This document shows, one piece after another, positions 61,164 to 64,000 of a stretch of 64,000 nucleotides of DNA. The notes beneath the pieces are model-generated. The model was not told the DNA's origin. It made no database searches and was given only the letters and a program-made list of their open reading frames with translations. Positions within the stretch are counted from its first letter, which is position 1. Each line of letters begins with the position of its first letter. The position numbers and the translations under genes are program-made. Origin of the DNA: Streptomyces musisoli (GTDB lineage: Bacteria; Actinomycetota; Actinomycetes; Streptomycetales; Streptomycetaceae). The stretch lies in the NCBI RefSeq assembly GCF_016741855.1, contig NZ_JAERRH010000010.1:124001-188000 (forward strand), given 5' to 3'.

Positions 61164-62027
61164 ATGCACATGAACAGCGTTCCGCAGCACCTGCAGAGCG
61201 AGGACCGCCAGGAATTCGAGCGGCTCCTCGATGAGGCGCTGCGCTCCGCACCACACCGACCGGAACTGGCCGCTGTCGGACAGCGGCTCAACCCCGAACA
61301 GCTGCGCACCATGGCACTCAACGCATCCGCCCTGATCACGGCGGCCGCGTCGGCCGAGTACCAGCGCTACACCGAGATCCGCGACGAACTGCGGCACCCG
61401 GATCTCTCCGCCCCGCGGACCGCCGGCGACCCCGGCGCCCCGGAGCCCGGTCCGGCCGACACCGGCCTCGTCACCGCCCTCGGGGAAGCCGCCGAGAGCG
61501 CCGGCGCGGGCGCCGTCGCGGTCCTCGCCGTCCTTGCTCCTCTCCTCTCCGGAACCGCGGCAGTGATCTTCCTGCTCGTCGGCTACATCCTGAAGATGCT
61601 GGACCCCGGGCACACCCTCGCCCGGACCCTGCTCACCACCGGCTGGGTGTTCGGCGCCATGACCGCGGTGGCGATCCTCGTCGCCGCCGTCGGGCTGCTG
61701 CTCACCGCCCTGCGCAACAGCACCGCGGCGGACGCCCAGGCTCGGGACACGGCGAGCGAAGAGCTGGCCGGGGCCAGAGAGGCCTGGCGGGACGCCCTGC
61801 TGGAGCGTGGCATCCTGCCGTTCCTCCGGGAGGCACTGGCCGAGCCCGGCCCGACCGCCGTACGTCACACTGCCCCACCCGCACCGACCGGCCGCATGCC
61901 GCGCCTGGGCTACGACCGCCCCGGCTTCAGCAGCCCCGACGACGGCAGCGCGTCCGGCCGCCCGAGCTTCACCAGCCCCGACTACTCGAGCCCGGACTTC
62001 GGCGGCCCCGAGCACCAGCCCGAGTGA
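61164..62027 (+). CDS. Two-helix membrane protein with helical head and Pro/Ser tail
   Basis: The 287-residue protein has a cytoplasmic helical head (~1-90, QSEDRQEFERLLDEALRSAP), two membrane helices (~120-145 AVAVLAVLAPLLSGTAAVIF and ~160-185 GWVFGAMTAVAILVAAVGLL), a basic-acidic helix and a disordered tail with SSPDDGS/TSPDYSSPDF repeats. No known domain is recognised. The tail could be a phosphorylation or binding platform. It is convergent with thiC, sharing the terminator at 62049. Confidence 0.75.
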   Translation: MHMNSVPQHLQSEDRQEFERLLDEALRSAPHRPELAAVGQRLNPEQLRTMALNASALITAAASAEYQRYTEIRDELRHPDLSAPRTAGDPGAPEPGPADTGLVTALGEAAESAGAGAVAVLAVLAPLLSGTAAVIFLLVGYILKMLDPGHTLARTLLTTGWVFGAMTAVAILVAAVGLLLTALRNSTAADAQARDTASEELAGAREAWRDALLERGILPFLREALAEPGPTAVRHTAPPAPTGRMPRLGYDRPGFSSPDDGSASGRPSFTSPDYSSPDFGGPEHQPE

Positions 62028-62048
62028 CCCGCCGCGAGCCCGCCCCGC

Positions 62049-62081
62049 GTGCCGGCAGACGCCCATGGGGCCTGCCGGCAC
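62049..62081. terminator. Bidirectional terminator between membrane gene and thiC
   Basis: GTGCCGGCAG and CTGCCGGCAC form a perfect 10-bp stem, 22 bases from each gene's stop. Confidence 0.85.
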
Positions 62082-62102
62082 GGCCGGTTCACCGCGCGCG
62101 GT

Positions 62103-63887
62103 TCAGTCGGCGATCGGCAGGTACACCCGGTTGCCGGAGGCCGCGAACTCCTTCGACTTCTGGGCCATGCCCTCCTCGATCTCGGCCCGGCTGCCGCCGT
62201 GCTCACGCCGGATGTCCTGCGAGATCTTCATGCTGCAGAACTTCGGGCCGCACATGGAGCAGAAGTGGGCCGTCTTGGCGGGTTCGGCCGGCAGGGTCTC
62301 GTCGTGGAACTCCCGTGCCGTGTCCGGGTCCAGAGCGAGGTTGAACTGGTCCTCCCACCGGAACTCGAAGCGGGCGTCGGACAGGGCGTCGTCCCACTCC
62401 TGCGCACCGGGGTGCCCCTTGGCGAGGTCCGCCGCATGAGCGGCGATCTTGTAGGTGATGACACCGGTCTTGACGTCGTCCCGGTTGGGCAGGCCCAGGT
62501 GCTCCTTGGGCGTGACGTAACAGAGCATCGCCGTGCCCCACCAGGCGATCATCGCGGCACCGATGCCGGAGGTGATGTGGTCGTACGCCGGCGCGACGTC
62601 CGTGGTCAGCGGGCCGAGCGTATAGAACGGAGCTTCATCACAGATCTCCTGCTGAAGGTCGATGTTCTCCTTGATCTTGTGCATCGGGACGTGACCGGGG
62701 CCCTCGATCATCGTCTGTACGTTGAAACGCTTGGCGATCCGGTTGAGTTCCCCGAGCGTGCGCAGTTCCGCGAACTGGGCCTCGTCGTTGGCGTCCGCGA
62801 TCGATCCCGGCCGCAGGCCGTCGCCCAGCGAGTACGTGACGTCGTAGGCGGCGAGGATCTCGCAGAGTTCTTCGAAGTTCTCGTACAGGAACGATTCCTT
62901 GTGGTGCGCCAGGCACCACGCGGCCATGATCGAACCGCCGCGCGAGACGATGCCCGTCTTGCGGTTGGCGGTCAGCGGGACGTACGCCAGCCGGACGCCG
63001 GCGTGGACGGTCATGTAGTCCACGCCCTGCTCGGCCTGCTCGATGACGGTGTCCTTGTAGATCTCCCAGGTCAGTTCCTCGGCCCTGCCGTCGACCTTCT
63101 CCAGGGCCTGGTAGAGCGGCACCGTGCCGATGGGGACGGGGGAGTTGCGCAGCACCCACTCGCGGGTGGTGTGGATGTTGCGGCCGGTTGACAGGTCCAT
63201 GACCGTATCGGCACCCCAGCGGGTCGCCCAGGTCATCTTCTCGACCTCCTCCTCGATGGAGGACGTCACCGCGGAGTTGCCGATGTTGGCGTTGACCTTC
63301 ACCAGGAACCGCTTGCCGATGATCATCGGCTCGATCTCCGGGTGGTTGACGTTGGCCGGCAGCACGGCCCGGCCCGCCGCGATCTCCTCGCGGACCACCT
63401 CGGGCGAGACGTTCTCCCGGAGGGCCACGAACTCCATCTCCGGCGTGATCTCGCCCCTGCGGGCGTACGCGAGCTGCGTCACCGCCTGGCCGCCGCGGCC
63501 CCGCCGCGGCTGGCGCGGGCGACCGGGGAAGACCGCGTCCAGGTTCCGCAGCCCGCCGCGCGGCGCGGTGTGCTTGATCCCGTCGTCCTCGGGACGGACG
63601 GGACGGCCCGCGTACTCCTCGGTGTCGCCGCGGGCGACGATCCAGTTCTCGCGCAGCGGCGACAGGCCCCTGCGGACGTCGGTGTCGACGAGTGGATCGG
63701 TGTACGGGCCCGATGTGTCGTACAGCGTGACCGACTGCCCGTTGGTGAGGTGCACCTGACGGACCGGCACTCGCAGGTCGGGGCGCGTGCCCTCGACGTA
63801 TGCCTTGTGCCAGCCGATGGACTTCCCGGCTTCCTGGGACTTCTCGTCCTGAACGGAGACAGGCGTGCGTGCGTCCTTGTTGGTCAT
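62103..63887 (-). CDS. thiC: Phosphomethylpyrimidine synthase
   Basis: The 594-residue radical-SAM enzyme rearranges aminoimidazole ribotide to HMP-phosphate for thiamine. The C-terminal CxxCxxxxC cluster motif (CSMCGPKFC, near ~555) and MVPMHKI-like GHVPMHKIKENID are present, as are RGGSIMAAW and YFTLGPL-like FYTLGPLTTDVAP. ATG 63887 has GGGAG nearby, which is part of a TPP-riboswitch-like leader. Confidence 0.97.
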   Translation of the reverse strand: MTNKDARTPVSVQDEKSQEAGKSIGWHKAYVEGTRPDLRVPVRQVHLTNGQSVTLYDTSGPYTDPLVDTDVRRGLSPLRENWIVARGDTEEYAGRPVRPEDDGIKHTAPRGGLRNLDAVFPGRPRQPRRGRGGQAVTQLAYARRGEITPEMEFVALRENVSPEVVREEIAAGRAVLPANVNHPEIEPMIIGKRFLVKVNANIGNSAVTSSIEEEVEKMTWATRWGADTVMDLSTGRNIHTTREWVLRNSPVPIGTVPLYQALEKVDGRAEELTWEIYKDTVIEQAEQGVDYMTVHAGVRLAYVPLTANRKTGIVSRGGSIMAAWCLAHHKESFLYENFEELCEILAAYDVTYSLGDGLRPGSIADANDEAQFAELRTLGELNRIAKRFNVQTMIEGPGHVPMHKIKENIDLQQEICDEAPFYTLGPLTTDVAPAYDHITSGIGAAMIAWWGTAMLCYVTPKEHLGLPNRDDVKTGVITYKIAAHAADLAKGHPGAQEWDDALSDARFEFRWEDQFNLALDPDTAREFHDETLPAEPAKTAHFCSMCGPKFCSMKISQDIRREHGGSRAEIEEGMAQKSKEFAASGNRVYLPIAD

Positions 63888-63978
63888 GAGACCTACTCCC
63901 TACGCCGGCATTACCCGGTAACAGGTTCGGCGGTCGACGCAGCGGTTTCCGTCTGCCGGCGTTTCCCGCGGAACAGCG
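63888..63978 (-). promoter_or_regulatory. TPP riboswitch-like leader of thiC (divergent 5' half)
   Basis: Read on the minus strand, GAACCTGTTACCGGGTAATG and then CCGGCGTAGGGAG match the conserved 3' half of THI-box riboswitches. The GGGAG end doubles as the thiC ribosome site, so TPP binding would hide it. The usual CUGAGA loop of the 5' half is not clear; GCCGGCAGACGG occupies its place. Confidence 0.72.
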
Positions 63979-63981
63979 TCC

Positions 63982-63995
63982 GTTCCACGTGAAAC
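63982..63995. promoter_or_regulatory. Near-perfect parS site upstream of thiC
   Basis: GTTCCACGTGAAAC differs from the consensus by one base. It sits just beyond the riboswitch-like leader, in or near the thiC promoter. Confidence 0.75.
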
Positions 63996-64000
63996 ATCAG

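Overview
The window is a high-GC actinobacterial chromosome segment, almost certainly Streptomyces. The reasons are strong GC bias at third codon positions, frequent GTG starts, GTGA/ATGA stop-start overlaps, typical Streptomyces families (SigE-type ECF factor, SpoIIE-type PP2C phosphatase, orphan HATPase proteins, DUF5926), ParB sites of the GTTTCACGTGAAAC type and a Rex site before cydA. From memory, the gene order matches the S. coelicolor stretch running from about SCO4010 down to thiC (SCO3928). That would put oriC beyond the right-hand end, and the parS sites and DnaA boxes fit this.

Layout. 1-5 kb: the 3' part of a very large repeat-rich hybrid sensor-kinase-like gene whose kinase core looks dead. 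5-7 kb: a divergent tetR/MFS pair with two matching operators. 7-12.5 kb, all on the minus strand: acyl-CoA ligase, SigE-type sigma factor, and a thiolase/MaoC/MaoC-DUF35 trio resembling the Ltp2-ChsH1-ChsH2 retro-aldolase system. 12.6-22 kb: a small N/Q-rich secreted protein, two primase/polymerase-like orphans, a ricin-like protein between a real tRNA-Ser and a decayed copy of its 3' end, an HtrA protease, a phosphodiesterase, an HATPase protein and DUF5926. 22-27.6 kb: PP2C phosphatase, aminopeptidase P, MocR regulator and a second HATPase protein. 27.8-34 kb: a copper operon (membrane protein, YcnI, Sco, PCuAC, CopC-CopD, Tat-exported DyP peroxidase). 34-38 kb: pheA, a DnaA-box cluster, serS, a HAD phosphatase and, antisense, a tRNA-like RNA with an enlarged anticodon arm. 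38-42 kb: two ABC-2 type exporters in one minus-strand operon. 42-49 kb: M24 peptidase plus EphD-like hydrolase/SDR fusion, MerR regulator, a second DnaA-box pair, kptA, LLM oxidoreductase and a HAD phosphatase. 49.4-56.5 kb: a decayed histidine kinase, then cydCD, cydB and cydA under a Rex operator with parS sites inside the operon. 56.6-64 kb: cyclophilin-like protein, hisC, LacI regulator, metallophosphoesterase, membrane protein and thiC with a TPP-riboswitch-like leader.

How the genes work together. The cyd operon supplies a bd-type oxidase and its assembly transporter under NADH/NAD+ control. The copper operon loads copper onto secreted enzymes alongside an exported peroxidase. pheA, hisC, serS, kptA and thiC are housekeeping functions. 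HATPase and PP2C proteins suggest partner-switching control. A repeated theme is minisatellite-like tandem repeats (24-46 bp units) just after stop codons, between genes and as in-frame expansions inside two large proteins.

The most unusual items are the tRNA-like gene at 37833-37933, the tRNA-Ser 3'-end duplication around the ricin-like gene, the histidine-kinase remnant, the parS sites built into the cyd operon, and the DnaA-box clusters. All function calls rest on reading the sequence and on remembered family knowledge; no database search was possible.
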